From contig LNAC01000761.1 of assembly GCA_002007465.1 (NCBI GenBank), forward strand, positions 441,401-505,400: a stretch of DNA of 64,000 nucleotides, read 5' to 3'. Under the pieces are notes generated by a model that saw only the letters and a program-made list of their open reading frames with translations, had not been told where the DNA came from and made no database searches. This DNA comes from Ailurus styani. Taxonomy: Eukaryota > Chordata > Mammalia > Carnivora > Ailuridae. This document shows, in pieces, positions 1 through 11,868 of the stretch (its first letter is position 1; every line of letters begins with the position of its first letter). Position numbers and translations under genes: made by a program.

Positions 1-229
1 ACTAAACTTGAAGGTGATATTGATGGCGCTGGTAGGTATCATACTCGGAGAGCTTTTCTGGAAAACAGAAGAGGGTCCATTGGGAGATGGGGAGGTGGGA
101 ATTACCTGTCTAAAGAGAATAATAGAATACATTTTAGAAGATGAGCTCTCTTAGTGTCTTGATGACAATAAGGAAGACAGAATCCGGGGGGATGAAACAA
201 TATTTGAAGGACAGGGGATCCTGTGTAAT

Positions 230-985
230 AAAGAATTGCACTGGCTTTTGTCCCTGGTTCCTGGAGGTAACCTAAATCCTTGGAATTTCCTGGCAGATGA
301 GAGTGTCTTTGTTATTCACAGTGGCCCTGCTTAGCTGATGCTAATCAAGTGGCACACAGCGTGTCCCTAGGTGGTTCATGCTAACTAGGTAACTCTGGAT
401 GGGGCCTGGGTACACTAGCAAGACCAACCATGTGATTGGAGGGTTGGGACTCTGAGCTTTGTGACATTAGCTTGACCTGTGGAAGTTCAACCTAGCACCC
501 AAAGATTCAGTCAATTACACCTATGTAATAAAGCCCCAGTAAAAATTCTGTACCCTGAAGTACAGGTGAATTTCTTTGGTTGGCAATATTCTGTATTGGC
601 ATACATGGATCTGGGAAGAGGGGGACATGTCCTGACTTCAAAGAGACCATAGAATGTGTGTGTTTCAAGAGCATCCCGATCTTGGCCTGTATATCTCTTC
701 TTCTGTCTAGTTCTGATTTATGCCCTTTTGCTATATAAAACTATAATAATCAGTATCACACGTTTCTGAATTCTAGGAGTCCTTCTAGTATTATAAATCC
801 TGAGGGGGTAGTGGAAACCCGCCCATGTCATCGCCAGCTGGTCAAGAGTATGAGTGGCTCAGGGACCTGGAACATGGGGCTGGTGTCTGAATTAAGGGCA
901 CTATGGAGGACTGTGCCATTGAGTCAAGAAGTCTGACTCAGCTTTGGGGAGCTAGTGTCAGAAATCATTGCAGAAGAATAAAGGT
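230..985 (+). repeat. Old LTR-like interspersed repeat (family not assigned)
   Basis: The block reads like an ancient mammalian LTR-type repeat. It has two AATAAA signals (near 227 and 527), a TATA-like CTATATAAAACTATAATAATC stretch near 731, then wording typical of such elements: TCTGAATTCTAGGAGTCCTTCT, a GAGGGGGTAGTGGAAACCC stretch, and a 3' part ending in GCTAGTGTCAGAA. I recognise the style from mammalian genomes but cannot name the subfamily. There is no coding capacity. The edges are approximate and the element may begin left of 230. Confidence 0.45.
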
Positions 986-2680
986 CAGAAAGGAAACTGA
1001 GCTAGAAGCTGATGAGTCAGGAGATGGACTGTGTTATGATGGGAGAAGGCAGAAAAGCCTATCAAAAAGGTGACTGTGCACCAGGCTTCCCATAACTGCT
1101 CTAAGAAGGCTGGTGATGGGCGTGGGGTGCTGATGATGGCAGGAAGTAGCATGTGATTTGTAAAATTGCATAAAACGTTAGTATAGGCTACTAACTCTTT
1201 AAAAATGTGACTGTGATTAACATTATCAGTTGCTTCCATGAAGTCAGCAAAATTCAACATTCACATTGTTGGTTCAAGACTTTCTTTGTAAATGACTGTG
1301 ACAATCAAAAGGAAATTTCTATAATATTTTATTCCTAGAAGACCGCAATGTCCTTAACACTGAACATGATGGACAGCAGAGGATTGTTGGGGAAAAGCAA
1401 ATGAAATTTGATTCTGACCCTACCATTTGGTCGATAAATATTAAGTCTATTAGTTCAGTTCCTTCAGTTTTTCGTATGCGCAGAGAAAAAACACTGGGGT
1501 ATTTATTACTCAGGTTTTTGTTTCAGATCATACGTGAGGGAAGCATTCATTATTTGGTTTGTTATTGAAACTCAACAAACATTTGGGATTTTGTAGTTTT
1601 CTTTTTTAGATTCAAAAATAGATACTCAAAACTTCAAAGAAATTCGCTGTGTTTTTTCTGTCATCAGTATTTACATCAGAAAATCTTGGCTCTAGCAGTG
1701 TGTGATCTGGAAGGAAAGCACTTCAGTGGCTCTTGGCCCTTGGATCGGTGATTTCTCTTCATCTTCACTGAACTCTGTACAAATTGATGTTCATTCAGTT
1801 CATGGTGGTGTTTGGGAGTCCTAGAATTTTATACTTAGGCCCTCAAATTGTGTCATGACTTTTGCCAACAGAAAGACTATTAGATGATACACATCTAACT
1901 TAAAGAGAGAGATCTGGGCCCTTTAATTTGCTCAACATCTTTGAGTAGAAGTTTCAAGATTCTTCATGATGAAGGGAAAGTACTTGTCACCATCAGTATG
2001 ATGAAGCTATGAAATCTGAGGGGAATAATCAGTTTTGATTATTCTCAAAATAGTTTCTGAAATAACAAAACATATTTTTTAGACATTGTTCTCCAAACAG
2101 TCCTCTTTTTCTATACTTAGGCTTCTTACTCAAAGATACAGTTTTTTGTTTTTGTTTTAACAAGAATCAATATGTAAAGCATTGGATTTTACTAAAAAAA
2201 TATTTATCCATCAGGACCCATATTTCAGCATATACAAGGCAGTATGGCATTACTCAAGAAACTTCTATTTAGTAATGCAAAACTGATAAAACATTATAAT
2301 TTCTTAAGGATCCATAACTTGATTCCCAGCTTGAGAACTGTTAGAAATAACTACAAAGTACACATTTGAGTTATTTAGTAATATTGTCTGATTGCCTAGT
2401 GAATTTGTGGTAACTCACACTCCCATCCTTCTTGAGTAAATGGCATCCTTACCCATTCTAATAATATCATTTGTATACATAAATATACATAGCTGTATAT
2501 CTCAACTAATTTAGCATGTTAAGAATGACATCTGGTACTCTATAATTAATTTGGGTTAAAATGTGTTTCCCTTGTGTGTGTTTTTTCTTTTTTTTTGTAT
2601 TTGCTTTTTCATGTTCTTTGGTTAACCTGTTGGATGAGAGTAACATATAAAAATGGACTTTTAAAAAAATATATGATTCT
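985..2680. other. Unique-looking AT-rich non-coding DNA
   Basis: I see no gene, no clear repeat family and no long simple repeat here. The one reading frame of note (minus strand, 985-1260) has no recognisable domain and no flanking splice or promoter context. Short AT-rich runs occur around 2460-2530. Confidence 0.4.
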
Positions 2681-2857
2681 GGAGCACCTGGGTGGCTTAG
2701 GCAGTTAAGCCTCTGCCTTTGGCTCAGGTCATGATCTCAGGGTTCTGTGATGGAGGCCCACATTGGGCTTCCCTCTCAGTGGGGAGGCTGCTTCTCCTTC
2801 TCCCTCTTTCTGCTTGTGTTCTCCCTCTCAAATAAATAAATAAAATCTTAAAAAAAG
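2681..2857 (+). mobile_element. CAN-SINE (SINEC), sense
   Basis: This is a tRNA-derived carnivore SINE. The head GGAGCACCTGGGTGGCTTAG is followed by the GGCTCAGGTCATGATCTCAGGG core, a CT-rich body and the AAATAAATAAATAAAATCTT tail. It is moderately diverged, and no exact target duplication was found. Confidence 0.9.
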
Positions 2858-2867
2858 ATTTTACCTT

Positions 2868-2913
2868 ACCATCAAACCTATGAGGAGCTCACCACCAAAC
2901 CTATGAGGAGCAC
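2868..2913. repeat. 23-bp tandem duplication
   Basis: Two adjacent 23-nt copies (2868-2890 and 2891-2913) share the core AAACCTATGAGGAGC and differ at two positions. The duplication lies just after the SINE tail, so a replication-slippage origin is likely. Confidence 0.75.
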
Positions 2914-2980
2914 AATTTAACTTTTAAGTCCTTGCTTGTTTGGTTCTAGAGTGATTGAGAATTAGTTTTCAAAGTTGATC

Positions 2981-3110
2981 TAGGGTTGCCTGGCTGGCTC
3001 GGTTGGTAGGACACATACACCTTGATCTCAGGGTTGTGAGTTTGAGCCCTGCATTGGGTATAGAGGTGACTTAAAAAATACAGAACTGTACTTTCATTTA
3101 AAAAAAAAAG
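2981..3110 (+). mobile_element. Older short CAN-SINE (SINEC_c-like), sense
   Basis: The sequence follows the older CAN-SINE wording: TTGCCTGGCTGGCTCGGTTG, then CTTGATCTCAGGGTTGTGAG, GAGCCCTGCATTGGGTATAGAG and a decayed A-rich end. It lacks the long CT-rich body of the younger elements. Confidence 0.8.
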
Positions 3111-4370
3111 TTTATTTAGTAGAATTACATGGAAGAGGGCATTACGAAAACTTGCTAGTTAATAGAACAATAGCTAAGTAAATATTAATAACACTTCTGT
3201 ATTAGAAATAAGAAAATCAGCTGAAATAATACTGAGAAACATATTCATTAAGCTAACCTTATTTTTGACTTCTTAAATATTCCTGTTCCAACTGCAAGGC
3301 CTTATGTGGGCAATTCCAGCCGTGGAGAAGTTAGCCTTACTGTTTTTGAAAACCTTGAATAAAAAAAAAAATACTAAATTGACAAGGTAAAAGAGAAAAT
3401 AAGCATCATTTGTATCTGAAATAAAGTGCCTGAATGATAAACTAAAAGTCTTATATTTAAAATAAAAAAGTTTTTGGAAGAGGAAAAAGTCAGGAAGCAT
3501 CTAACTTGCCACTATTCCCTGGAATATTTATTCGATATGCTAAGTTGGTAGTAAGTATCCAGAAATATTTTATTTTCCATTAAATCAATTTTTCCTTCTG
3601 ATCATGTATAGTACTAAATAGCATCCCCATATTCGGATTACACATTTAGCCTGCTGACTTAAGAAACAGAGTATTTAAAAAAAAATCTTTCCTTGGCTTT
3701 TTCTCACTGGAGTTTATTATTCGGTCCTCCATTTCTTTCTTTGTACATATTTTTGTCCTTGGCCTGGTTTCCCGGCAGTCTCCTTTTCCTTGTTTTGCCT
3801 CCTTTTGCCTTATGCCCAGGGTGAGATCATAGTCCTCCTGGAGCAAATTTTTAATGGTATTTAGATATGGACTCCGGACAGAAACTTAAACTGAAAAAGT
3901 CTATGTTCTACGATTTATTTTCCATGACGAGTGCTTGGTTGTTCCATTTTCGTCATTTCAGTGATCTATGATGATAAATAGAGTAATTGTGCTAAAATTA
4001 CCCCTTGATGCAAGTACCCTCTATTCAACTTTGCGCCCATCTCGCTCATCAATGGCTTTTTTCCCACAACTCATTGTGGGGTTTGGAACACTACGAAACA
4101 CATTATTTAGCTTCAAGCTTAGAGACACAAAGTATGTTCGAGTCCCTAACCACCTTCAAATAAAAAAAAGTCACACCTTCAGTACATGAGGTGGTCTTGC
4201 TTAGACTCCTGTTTTCAATTAGGAAAAACATTTAAGAAAATTCTGTGTGAAACCTTCTGTGCAAATTACTTGTGGTGTCATAGGATCGATGTTTCATGAG
4301 GTCTGCCTCCAAACCCCACTGAAATAGGGGGTCAGCAGAGAGCACTGAAATATGTAAAGATGTTCATTGT
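3111..4370. other. Non-coding DNA without recognised elements
   Basis: The stretch is AT-rich with several homopolymer A runs. The short open frames on both strands (3273-3500, 3646-3846, 3968-4189) have no domain or homology that I recognise and look like chance. Confidence 0.35.
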
Positions 4371-4450
4371 ATGGGAAATGTGCCCTACACAGTGCCTGGA
4401 ATACAGGAAAACTTGATAAATGTTAATTCTTTATTCTCCTTTCTTCTTGT
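4371..4450 (+). repeat. MIR/L2-type 3' end fragment
   Basis: CACAGTGCCTGGAATACAGG followed by TGATAAATGTTAATTCTTTA matches the shared 3' end wording of MIR and L2 elements (GTGCCTGG...AATAAATGTT). It is short and strongly decayed. Confidence 0.45.
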
Positions 4451-4494
4451 TTCCTTCATCAAAAAGCTGTTCCAGAACACAGCAGACATTGTTT

Positions 4495-4835
4495 CTGAAC
4501 TCTCCTATATGGTATTCCTTCCTTCTGGAATGCCCATTCCCTTGCCTTCTGGTCACTGCCCTCCTTCACAACCTCACCCTGGGTTTTTACTTGGCTAATT
4601 CTTTGTTATTCTTCAAGAGCCATATGAAAGGCATCTCCTCAAAGATGCTTCCCCTGATCCCCTTCCTCAGTCTGAGTTAGGTACCCCTACCAGATTTACC
4701 TGGTGGTTACTTTCTGGCCACCTTTTACATACTTCACTGCTGTTCTCATGGCTTTTGTGACAGCCTCCTAGGAGTTACTTGAGGATAGAGACTGGGTCCT
4801 TTAGTTTCTATGTCTCCATGGACATCAGATCTAAC
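4495..4835 (+). repeat. LINE-2 (L2) 3' fragment, sense
   Basis: The order of motifs is that of the L2 3' region: CTGGAATGCCCATTCCC, then TTCTTCAAGAGCC, CATCTCCTCAAAGATGCTTC, TGAGTTAGGTACCCC, and finally TTGAGGATAGAGACTGGGTCC. All reading frames are broken. Two overlapping short plus-strand open frames (4371-4680) are by-products of this relic. Confidence 0.7.
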
Positions 4836-5860
4836 TTGTGTTTTGAAGAAAAATCTTGTTGACTGAGTGGGTGGGGTGTGTATTAAGTGGAGGGCATGAA
4901 GAAGAGAGTCGACTACTCCAGAGCTATTTCTCAGTTAGAATCCATAGGATTACTTGATGTAAAGCTACCCACACGTATGTTCCTGGTATGTACAGATTCA
5001 TTTTTTCAGACTTTTGAGGAAGTCAAAGGTGGTAATTGGACAAAGGTGATATAAGTGAAAAGAACCATAAATGGAAACAATAACAACAAAGGATAAAGAT
5101 GAGCAATCTGCTTCAATGCAGCATTATTACAATGTCTTCGGCCTTGGAAATCATCTTTCTAGTTGATTGACTCCTGGATACTTTAAACTCATGATCTCAT
5201 CATACTGCTTAGCAAGATTCTTTTTTCAAAAGTACTTTATAAATTAATTTGACATCCACTCCAAAGTGCAGTAAACCTGGGATCAGGGATGAACAGTGGG
5301 CCCAGTTCCAATGAGACAGGTTGTAATTTGGTCTGCAGTGCCTGGCCCTTGTAGCACATTAGTGGTTGTGGGTATTGTGCAGAACTGCTTTATGAGAGAA
5401 ACAAGACTGGGGTATCATTGAATTAATAAGAGAAGAATACCATTAGAAATGAAAGCTCTTCACTTTCCTAACTACTGATGGTAGAAAATCAAGTACAATA
5501 AATACACTCTGAGCCTGGAGGAAGCTTACTTATGATTAATTAACAGATTTTAATGGCCTGCCAAAATGTGATAGCTATTCCATTGATCCACCTAATTAAG
5601 GATCATGAAAGAAAAAGGGGCTCATTTTCACTTCGACTGGATTTCTCCTTGAATCATCCAAATTGCTCAAATGGCTGCTCAGAATGATGTTGGCTGTTTT
5701 GTATGTGATGTTCAATACATGTATGTATATTCACGTGAGGCATGTCTATTGTGTAGTTTCAGTTCACTTCAGTGTGGATGCCAGGTACAGATGAAGAAAA
5801 TGGAAGGCTAATGGACAATGATTTCAAACTGTAAATGCTTCATCAAATGCCTGCAAAGGA
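4836..5860. other. Unique non-coding DNA with homeodomain-like AT motifs
   Basis: No gene or clear transposable element is visible. Between about 5500 and 5700 there is a dense set of TAATTA and ATTAATTA-like words (TTATGATTAATTAACAG, CCACCTAATTAAGGATCATG) in otherwise complex sequence. That is compatible with a conserved regulatory element but does not prove one. Confidence 0.3.
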
Positions 5861-6098
5861 TAGAATTTAATTAGTCACAGCTATTGATCTAAAACCTATT
5901 TGACTTACCAAATTCTTTGATTGGGTGTTGATTTCAGCTTGAGGCAGTATGAAAAAGACTGACATAATGTATTGAAATTGGCNGTAGAATTTAATTACAG
6001 CTATTGATCTAAAGCCTATTTGACTTACCAAATTCTTTGGGTGTTGATTTCAGCTTGAGGCAGTATGAAAAAGACTGACATAATGTATTGAAATTGGC
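5861..6098. repeat. Direct duplication split by one N (assembly junction)
   Basis: A 122-nt segment (5861-5982) is repeated at 5985-6098, with a single N at 5983 between the copies. The copies differ by two 4-nt indels (GTCA near 5873 and ATTG near 5920) and one substitution. The position of the N exactly between near-identical flanks points to two overlapping contigs or haplotypes joined without merging. Confidence 0.85.
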
Positions 6099-7555
6099 AA
6101 GAGCTGGGATACCATGCATTAGGAATGCTCACTATTTCTCAATTCTATGCTGTAATACTAATTCAGAGAATTGTATTTCTAAGACCTCTTTTAACCTCAG
6201 TGGATGACCTAGAGAAGTATTAAAACAGAAAATCGTTTATTCGTGGTTCTCCTTTCTATCTGGGACAGGCAGGGTCCTTGTTTTTGCAAAGGGAATCTGG
6301 ACAAGATGCTGCCTTTCCTGGAGAAAAGTGGTCAGAAGCTGGGCATGGAAACACCTCTGGAGCGGTCGCCTGCTCAGTGGTGCTGATTACCACCACTGGG
6401 AATGGTACCGTTACCAGAACAGAGGTTCTGTTGTTGTTTCTGCTTGGCGAGGATGGGACTCACGCCAAGGGGAATAATCGAGAGGTTCAAAGGCTCTTCA
6501 GACTTGATGGACACTTATGAATGTCCATGTCCACAGACCTTTTGGATAAGCTTCCATCCTTCCTTCTGTCCTTCATCTTTTTTCCCTCTTTCATTTTGTC
6601 TTTCCCTTTCCTGTCTTGTGCTTGGTCCCATTACTTGGTGCCATTGTGAAACTGTTTTAAAATGCTATAGGAGAGGGAATGATAAGATGTCATAAGAGAG
6701 CATAATATTCAAGCATTTTAGAAATCGACATCTATGGATGAATTTAAATTTTATAAAGAAAACATGAAATGAAGTCAATAAAGTCTTACTACTCTTTCAG
6801 AGGTTTAAAGCTTATTTCTCCTAAAGTAAGGATTATCTTGGTGAAAGAAACAAGGCATTCGTTGTGGATATTTCAGTTCTTCAGAAAACTTTGTAGAGAA
6901 TTGGAATTTCATATAACTGCAAATACCCCATTTGTTAATATAAAGATCAGAGAAAGTGTTAGCCTAGCAGTTGCAACACAATACAGAGTGGTGGTTCAGC
7001 TTCTGCCTACACACTTTAAAAGTACTTCAGTAAATGATATTGTCCACATTGGAAAAAAAAAATCCCAGGGTACCTGGAATCAGCAGCAGGGAATTTTTGA
7101 TGGTAGATTTTAGTTCTAACATCTGATAAGTCAGTTAAAAGAAAATATAAGCACCCCCCCATTAAAATAGACTATTGCCAATTTACATGGCCAACATGGA
7201 ATTTAATGCACTTTTAAATGTACTGGGTTCTTAAATTTTAAAGAGAGAACTTGGTAAACCAGGAAAGTGTGAGAACTTACATTCCTTGCTCACAAGCAAA
7301 AAACATGACCAACATGGACTATCTTAATTAAGAATTTCTATTCTGTGGTCAGGCTGTACAATTACACAGAAACTAAATCTCAGGAATAAAAAAATTGTAC
7401 AGTGTTCAATATACTACTAGAGATACAATGCTTTCAGTGTACAAGGTTAGAAATTTCTCAAGATTCTACGTAGCAACATTTGGTACCATCTAAAATATGA
7501 ATATTGAGGAAATAGTCAACAGTTACATTTAAAAAATGTTCCTTTTGACATTTTT
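6099..7555. other. Non-coding DNA, several short chance ORFs
   Basis: Plus-strand open frames at 6278-6520, 6402-6695 and 6769-7113 show no domain, no Kozak-supported start and no splice context. None looks like a known protein. A C-run (7155-7161) and an A-run (7052-7060) are present. No interspersed repeat is clear to me. Confidence 0.35.
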
Positions 7556-7556
7556 T

Positions 7557-7768
7557 TCATTTTTTAAAAAGATTTTCTTTCTTTCTTTGAGGGAGGGAGA
7601 GAGAGAGAGAGAGAGAGAGGGCACAGGGAGAGAGAGGGCACAGGGAGAGAGGGGGGGAGAAGCAGGTTCCCTGCTAAGCAGGGAGTCTGATGGGTACTCA
7701 TCCCAGGACCCTGGGGTCATGACCTGAGCCAAAGGCAGATGCTTGACTGAGCCACTCAGGCACCACCA
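7557..7768 (-). mobile_element. CAN-SINE, antisense, with expanded GA tract
   Basis: Read on the minus strand this is a full CAN-SINE. The plus strand shows AAAAAGATTTTCTTTC, a long GAGAGA/GGGAGAGAG tract, GAAGCAGGTTCCCTGC, CATGACCTGAGCC and the head complement GAGCCACTCAGGCACC. The purine-rich body has expanded into a GA simple repeat at about 7590-7660, which also explains the overlapping Arg/Glu-rich and Ser/Leu-rich open frames. Confidence 0.9.
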
Positions 7769-9104
7769 CTGTTTTCATTGATAAAAACTCACTTTCCTTC
7801 CTTTTATCTAACAATTACCTCCATGGCCAGCATTGTTAACATGGTTCTCTTCACAATTGAAAACTATGTATCCTAAATAATTACAAATGAAATTTTTTTT
7901 CCCCAGCTGCAGAGACTACAAAAATTGCAAATACGTTTTGAAAATCACACTTCATTTTCATGTTGACTGGGCAACTGAGTAGAACAAAGTTATTGGGTGG
8001 TGCCAGTGGTCACTAGGACTGTGGGTGTTGACTCTGCCAGGGAGGGCCAGGCTATTTGATGCTCTACAATGTCCTTGTGTCTTACGACCACACCCTCTAG
8101 ACCACCATCCTCCAGGGAGGTGGGATGTCTCCAAGCTTAGAGCTCAGTCCCTGCCTTGACTCTTTTCCTTTCTCTCTGGTACAATTTTGAGGAGGATCCT
8201 CGTAAGCCTTGCTCTCCTTCTTCGTCCTTGTTGGATCTTCTGTTCCATCATGGTGAGCAGTCCAAGTCTTGGGGAATGGGGGTACTGCTTCTGCCCCTCT
8301 CTGCACTTTTGGACTTAGATTTCTGAAAGCTGTTCCCCACACCAAGCCCGCATAAATTAGTCTGTTTTGCTTTTGAAACTTGCTTCTGGGTGTCAAGGAG
8401 AGAGTAATAGCTCTGACTGCACTTAGTAGTGATTAACCAGAACAGCAAATCTTCCCTTTGTCTTTCTTGTTGTTGTTCTTTGCGAGGAGGGGATTTGGTA
8501 GGGATATGAATTTGGACATGGTTTCTGATCACCACTACCTTCTCCTAGAGCACTTTGGTTAAATACCTACATCATCTGTTTATACAGGGCCAGTGGTTAT
8601 AAATGTGGTTGTTTCAGATGGCTCTTCCTTTGATCTTGAGTCCATTAAAATTGATGACAGCCAGAATCATGCTTCTCTAGACTTCAAAACAATGATAAAA
8701 CAATCCCTTGGACTTACAAGTCCTCTTGTCTCATAGGAGATAAATGTTAATATTTCCCAGTCTTGTGAGAGTACATACAAGATAGCCCTCCTCAGTTGAT
8801 CCCTAAGGAAGAGCTTGAGAAAGATCCACTGTCTCTCTTTGTGAGTGCCAAGACCCAAACAACCACCCCAGGCTGGGTTTTCTTGTAATTTAGCTTGTTG
8901 ATCAGTTGTACTTTAGTGAACGTGTTCATTTGTCCAACCTGTGCTTCACACACACATAACAGGGAGTGCCTTTCATGATACACACTTAGGCCTGTCCCCT
9001 AGTCATGTACATTTTATACGACAAAATTCAGAATGTTTTAGAACTATGAATATTGAAAGGTAAACATGAATTTGTCTAAGACTGATTTTCTGCAGGCTAG
9101 TTTC
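7769..9104. other. Non-coding; possible decayed repeat or retrocopy at 8090-8540
   Basis: Around 8090-8540 the base composition is more balanced, and two minus-strand frames (8097-8396 and 8248-8535) overlap out of phase with Lys/Gln/Ser-rich composition. I do not recognise a protein. It could be a broken retrocopy or an old LTR fragment. The rest shows nothing notable. Confidence 0.25.
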
Positions 9105-9270
9105 TTTCAATATTTATTCATTTATTGGGGGGGGAGGGTAGAGAGAGAGAAGCTCCAGTGGATTCCCCGCTGAGTGCAGAGACCCAGACTGACTGATGTC
9201 ATGACCCTGAGATCATGATCTGAACTGAAACCGATTGTGATGCTCCATGGAGCCACCCAGGTGTCCCGAG
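9105..9270 (-). mobile_element. CAN-SINE, antisense, diverged
   Basis: The plus strand reads ATTTATTCATTTATTGGGGG, a short GAGAGAG body, CATGACCCTGAGATCATGATC and GGAGCCACCCAGGTGTCCC, the complement of the SINE head. The body is shortened and the A-box region has substitutions, so this is an older copy. Confidence 0.85.
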
Positions 9271-10214
9271 AAGCTAGTTTCTTAGAAAAAACTGTCTTCT
9301 GCAAAACACGATAGAAACCAGTTACAGCTTCTTGCTGATGGCACTAGTCGGCCACTAGACTTGGACCATAGTTCCTGCATCATGCACTAGCATCTTCCCA
9401 AGCAGGATTCCAGAGGAGCTGAATCTCGTTGCCAGCCTTGCTGCTGCAATTTGAGTGCTTGGATGCCTCATCAGATGAAGGCCTCGTACTTATCCCCACA
9501 TATACTGAGCTGCCAATTAGGACTGGAGGCAAAATTCCACAACAGCATACATGTCTTAAATGCATCCCAGCATAATAGATCTGGGAGGTGTCGGTCTTGG
9601 AGAGTCAGATGTCTGGCCATGTGAGATGGCTGTGAGAAATGTCTGCGGAGTGTGGTGGGGGCAAGAGACACTGGTGTCTCTACTACTTATCCTGAATCCA
9701 GGAGCTTTCCCCAAGGAACACTGCTCTTTCAGGTTAGAAATATGCCCTGCTTAGCTGATTGCCTCGTTCATACCCTGTTTATCAGATTGCTTTACCTCAT
9801 TGGTGTACACAGTGTTGCTGAGACAAATATGAATGCTGAATTGTTTCTTGAAAATGAGGCAAGCAATTTGTGCAATTCATTCTACAAATGGCTGAGTCTC
9901 TGCCCACTCCATGAAACAGAATATACGGGGATTATTTTGTAGTAATAACAGATCTTGCTTTCAGTCTTGGTGGAGAAATCAGACCTATTCCTTAATAATG
10001 ATAATGGAAAATAAATGTGGTTAAAAAAAGTATAAAAGGTGTTATGAGAGTTATAGAGGGAAAAGAAATTACTTTTATTGGCAGTTCCTTGCAAGGGTTT
10101 TTGATGACTTATAAGGATTGGTATAATTGAAGTGTTTAAAGACCAACTAAATGGCATTCTACCTGGGCATGGGAAAGCAAAAAGGGAATAAAGTGGAAAA
10201 TGAGTTTGGTTGGA
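9271..10214. other. Non-coding DNA without recognised elements
   Basis: Several overlapping short open frames on both strands (9380-9942 and 9882-10262) have no recognisable domain and no conserved start or splice context. No clear repeat family was seen. Confidence 0.3.
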
Positions 10215-10425
10215 CTGGAATGTTAAAGGGAGGCCTAGTGGTGTATTGACTTTGAAGGACAAGTTGTATCAAGACCACAGAAGGCCTTGGATGCCAGGCT
10301 AAATAACTTGAATTTTATTGGAGTTACTCCCCAGGAGGATGAATCTGGCAGTGGTATGGAAAGATTTTGGCATAAAAAGGGGTGTTCCGAGGCTGACAGA
10401 ATCTAGGTGAAGTGTTCTAACTTCT
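10215..10425 (+). repeat. Ancient interspersed repeat relic (LINE-like, uncertain)
   Basis: The wording AGAAGGCCTTGGATGCCAGGC, TTGAATTTTATTGGAG and GAATCTGGCAGTGGTATGG resembles a widespread old mammalian repeat, probably an L2-related LINE. Divergence is high and I do not assign a subfamily. Confidence 0.4.
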
Positions 10426-11189
10426 CCTACCCCTTGGTTTGAATAGAGAAAAGTAAAGATTCAGATATAAAATTCACCCTACATGGGAGGGTATAGAACG
10501 CATTGTTTGACATAATGGGTGAAACATGGTATTATTAGGGCTGAGCAGAGCATAGTAATGGACGTGATCAGAACTAATGCAACATGGTGCATTGAAAAAC
10601 AAAACACAACCGTGGACCTTGGTAAGCTGTCTTCACTATACTCAGACCACTTGAATGTGTGGTTTTGAACTATTTTTTTAAAATGTGGCTCAACAAACTT
10701 GTTTGAAATGCCCTAATGCAAAGACATTTATTACAAAATGACACTTGCCTTTGCTATTTTATTTACTATTGTCAGTCCAATTGCCTCCAGAAAGGATTTA
10801 ATATGCTTACTAAAGACAAAACTATTATTCAAGTCCGTGTAAAGGGTCAGTGAAAGTTGCTATGATTCAGCACAGTGTTCTTTGTGTTTTGAGGTAGCCA
10901 AGACAAATGATATGATAAATAATAAGCTTCAGTAGCAGATTGTTGGAGAAAATTTCTTTGACACTGAGTGGTGGGAGAAACATAATGTTCATTACAGAAA
11001 AGACATAGAACAAAAATGGGCGCTGTTGTTAATGAGTTTGGCAGAAGGTAAATGGTCCCTGCTGCAGTCACTTCATGTAATTTTTAACAAAAATCAGAAA
11101 AGTGAATTACAATTCTGTAATTCACAGTAATTAGTGCATAAGTATTTCTCTGCAAGGATATGGTAAATGAATGAAACTTACAGGTACTA

Positions 11190-11365
11190 GCAGTACTTCT
11201 CAAAATGTTATCCTCACCATCTTTTGTGATGCTGGTTGAAAACATGGACTTTAGTCCTACTGAATGAGCATCTCTGGAACCTCAGAAATACACATTTCCA
11301 ATATGGCACCCAGGTGTGTGTGTGTGCGTGTGCATGGGTCTTCTGAGCACCACTGATCCTGAGAA
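11190..11365 (+). repeat. MER5-like DNA transposon relic (hAT-Charlie)
   Basis: The motifs follow the MER5A/B non-autonomous layout: a left end like GTACTTCTCAAAATGTTATCC, a middle CCTACTGAATGAGCATCTCTGG, AAATACACATTTCC, and a right end near TTCTGAGCACCACTGATCC. A short GT-rich run (11313-11334) interrupts the right part. Confidence 0.55.
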
Positions 11366-11747
11366 ATAATTGAATAGCTTGTCTCTTAATCTCCCTGGAA
11401 TGTGCATTTTCTTAATTGAGGTTTTGAGAGAAATATAAATCAGTAGCTTCCTCAAAAGTTGACAAGCGCTGAAATTGAGGAACACTGTATTTCTCACTGA
11501 GAGTTGTTGATCTATATGCTTAGGGTGGCAGAACCCCCTTTGTGTTATGAAGCACTTGCCTTGTATGCTTGTGGGGGCAGGGAACCAGGGGAGGGGGCGC
11601 TATTTTTCTACAACCAGCTGGTGGCTTCTGGGGGATTTCCTACCTTGAGTAACATCCTAGGCTTACTAGCTAGGGATGATGTAGAAATAAATGAGTTTTG
11701 CCTTACCTCCTACACTCAGAAATCTTAATTAATAAAGGCATCAAAGT

Positions 11748-11868
11748 GGGGCACCTGGCTGTTTCTGTCGGTAGAGCATGCAACTCTTGATCTCAGGGTT
11801 GTGAGTTCAAGCCCCAGATTGGGTGTAGAGGTACTTTTTTTTTTTAAGATTTTTTTTTAAGTAATCAA
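11748..11868 (+). mobile_element. Older short CAN-SINE (SINEC_c-like), sense
   Basis: The element begins GGGGCACCTGGCTGTTTCTG, continues CTTGATCTCAGGGTTGTGAG and CAAGCCCCAGATTGGGTGTA, and ends in TACTTTTTTTTTTTAAGA. The poly-T-like end suggests the A-rich tail has been rearranged. Confidence 0.8.

Noticed and set aside
230..985. Host promoter suggested by a TATA-like word at 731
   Set aside because: The TATA-like word is part of an LTR-like repeat; there is no CpG island, no downstream exon and no other promoter feature.
5861..6098. Real tandem duplication at 5983
   Set aside because: The N exactly between near-identical copies makes an unmerged contig overlap the simpler explanation; the same pattern at 52629 supports this.
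7536..7732. Arg/Glu-rich and Ser/Leu-rich frames on opposite strands
   Set aside because: They translate the GA/CT tract of an antisense CAN-SINE.
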